Positions 6,769 through 7,664 of a stretch of 7,664 nt of DNA are shown in pieces. The notes under the pieces are model-generated. The model searched no databases and was not told the origin of the DNA. It saw only the letters and a program-made list of their open reading frames with translations. Source of the stretch: Candidatus Methylomirabilota bacterium (GTDB taxonomy: Bacteria; Methylomirabilota; Methylomirabilia; Methylomirabilales; Methylomirabilaceae); contig JACQEV010000114.1 in assembly GCA_016200385.1 (NCBI GenBank), forward strand, positions 1 to 7,664, read 5' to 3'. Numbering within the stretch: the stretch's first letter is position 1; the number at the start of each line of letters is the position of its first letter. A program made the position numbers and the translations under genes.

Positions 6769-7053
6769 TTAGCCAGGTGCAGACCCTTTCTCCACATCGG
6801 CGCACACCAGTCCTTTGTTCACGAGCTGCTGGATCAAGTTATTCAGATCACTGCGTAGCTGTGCTTCGTTTACCTCATATTCGTTCAGGAGGGCCTCGAA
6901 GATTTTCTCTGTTGATCTATGCTCTGCGATGAGGTGCCAGATGCGGGTCCCCACCTTATCCAGGCTGAAGTACGTCCCCGAGGCAAGGTTCAGCAGCACC
7001 ACTTCACCAGCCAAATCGCGGAAGACGACATCATCGTGGATCCGTAAGTGCAT
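6769..7053 (-). CDS. PqqD-family protein (peptide chaperone / RiPP recognition element fold)
   Basis: The 94-residue protein matches the PqqD family across its length. It has an N-terminal strand pair (DDVVFRDLAGEVVLLNLASG), the hallmark 'GTYFSLDKVGTRIWHLI' segment, and a C-terminal helical part (IFEALLNEYEV, then LNNLIQQLVNKGLV). PqqD proteins bind leader peptides of ribosomally made modified peptides and hand them to a modifying enzyme. Many stand-alone members sit in polysaccharide or unknown loci without a known peptide. No radical SAM enzyme, peptidase or obvious precursor peptide is visible here. The next downstream gene is the nucleotidyltransferase remnant, after about 109 nt with no other signal. 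ATG7053 has a good ribosome binding site and a sigma70-like promoter upstream. Confidence 0.85.
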   Translation of the reverse strand: MHLRIHDDVVFRDLAGEVVLLNLASGTYFSLDKVGTRIWHLIAEHRSTEKIFEALLNEYEVNEAQLRSDLNNLIQQLVNKGLVCADVEKGSAPG

Positions 7054-7058
7054 GGCTA

Positions 7059-7067
7059 CTCACCTTT
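7059..7067 (-). promoter_or_regulatory. Shine-Dalgarno site for the PqqD gene
   Basis: On the minus strand AAAGGTGAG lies about 6 nt before the ATG at 7053, counted from the AGGTGA core. It is a strong match to the anti-Shine-Dalgarno sequence and fixes this start. Confidence 0.75.
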
Positions 7068-7114
7068 CATCAGCTACGCTGAACCGGTTGTTTAATCTCC
7101 ATCCGAGCGAGCGC

Positions 7115-7143
7115 AAAATAGCATTAGGGCAAGATATTGTCAA
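7115..7143 (-). promoter_or_regulatory. Sigma70-like promoter upstream of the PqqD gene
   Basis: On the minus strand there is a perfect TTGACA (7143-7138), a 17-nt spacer, and TATTTT (7120-7115), which matches TATAAT at 4 of 6 positions. Transcription would begin about 50 nt before the PqqD ATG. The promoter lies in the 127-nt gap after the glycosyltransferase stop, so PqqD, the nucleotidyltransferase remnant and the reductase could form their own transcription unit. Confidence 0.6.
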
Positions 7144-7180
7144 GCGCTGCGGGGCTGGAGAGAGGCGCCTCAGGCGTAAG

Positions 7181-7664
7181 CTATTTCTCAAACCCGGGGC
7201 ACAGTTCCAGGGGTTGTCGCGTCGGGTCCGACAGACCGTGCTCGCGAACGACCCGCCGATAGAATTCCTCCAGGCTGGACACACAGCTCTTGTCCTCATA
7301 CAGCCGAGGGCGACCCTCAATCATCTTCGCTGAAATCCTGTTCCTCGAGTCGCGATCAAGACCGAGCTTGGCCGCGATCGCAACGTAGTTTTCTTCGTCA
7401 TTTGCGATCGTTTCCGTGACCCCCATGATCTTTAAAAACGCATAGGAGTGACGACCACGCATAAATGCGCCCGGCAAGGTTACAACAGGCAGGCCGCAGG
7501 CGATCGCTTCCAGCGTGGTATTGCATCCAGACCACCACAGCGTGTCCAGGAAAACGTCCGATATCATGAAGAGGTTCAGGTAGCTGATCCAATCCTGGCG
7601 GGGTAACAAGACACAGTAATTGCGGTAGTCCAGTCCGGCCTTTTCAAACGCGCGTTGCAATCTC
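7181..7664 (-). CDS. SPINDLY/O-GlcNAc-transferase-like glycosyltransferase (GT41), C-terminal part, cut by window edge
   Basis: Only the C-terminal 160 or so residues are in the window. The frame is open to the right edge. The sequence FLDTLWWSGCNTTLEAIACG, then LPVVTLPGAFMRGRHSYAFL, then MGVTETIANDEENYVAIAAK is the nucleotide-sugar-binding half of the GT41 catalytic domain (PF13844). The 'D..WWSG.NTTLEA...GLPVVT' and 'MRGRHS' motifs are clear. It ends with the usual 'LYEDKSCVSSLEEFYRRVV' helix. Bacterial members normally have an N-terminal TPR array followed by this domain and transfer a sugar to protein or other acceptors in the cytoplasm. The acceptor here is unknown. The stop (TAG) is followed by a short GC-rich inverted repeat without a T tract, so read-through into the PqqD unit is possible. 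Confidence 0.88.
   Translation of the reverse strand, partial: RLQRAFEKAGLDYRNYCVLLPRQDWISYLNLFMISDVFLDTLWWSGCNTTLEAIACGLPVVTLPGAFMRGRHSYAFLKIMGVTETIANDEENYVAIAAKLGLDRDSRNRISAKMIEGRPRLYEDKSCVSSLEEFYRRVVREHGLSDPTRQPLELCPGFEK

Noticed and set aside
7082..7089. Perfect 8-bp palindrome AACCGGTT in the PqqD leader, a possible operator
   Set aside because: It is a single short palindrome with no second copy and no regulator in the window, so chance is likely.
7151..7180. GC-rich inverted repeat (CGCC-TGA-GGCG on the minus strand) as a terminator of the glycosyltransferase
   Set aside because: The stem is only 4 bp and has no T tract.

Overview
The window reads as GC-rich Gram-negative chromosomal DNA. 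Two gene sets point towards each other. The gene types (a GumC/Wzz-type tyrosine autokinase, a TPR plus jelly-roll protein, a SPINDLY-type transferase and an archaeal-like geranylgeranyl reductase family protein) would fit an uncultured lineage such as Methylomirabilota (NC10) or a relative. That placement is an impression from protein style, not a demonstrated result.

Left half, plus strand (63-4907): the end of an exopolysaccharide (EPS) assembly operon. A co-polymerase/tyrosine autokinase is present in two pieces. The N-terminal Wzz piece (63-620) and the piece carrying the coiled coil, second membrane helix and kinase domain (617-2236) lie in different frames. The conserved segment that should join them is missing. 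Next come a membrane-anchored or lipid-anchored TPR protein ending in a carbohydrate-binding-like jelly roll (2258-3541) and an unusual J-domain protein with one membrane helix and an NTF2-like C-terminus (3609-4907). Spacings of about 20 and 67 nt fit one transcript.

Right half, minus strand (7664 down to 5026): in transcription order, the C-terminal end of a TPR/O-GlcNAc-transferase-like (SPINDLY) glycosyltransferase, a sigma70-like promoter, a small PqqD-family protein, a short ORF that looks like the two ends of an uncharacterised nucleotidyltransferase joined without its catalytic middle, and an intact FAD-dependent geranylgeranyl reductase family oxidoreductase. A strong intrinsic terminator on the minus strand ends this set just before the convergent EPS operon.

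The main point for a second look is that two unrelated genes (the autokinase and the nucleotidyltransferase) appear to have lost internal segments. This could be real gene decay or collapsed assembly. The most distinctive intact protein is the J-domain/TM/NTF2-like protein in the EPS operon. I see no CRISPR array, tRNA, rRNA or insertion sequence.
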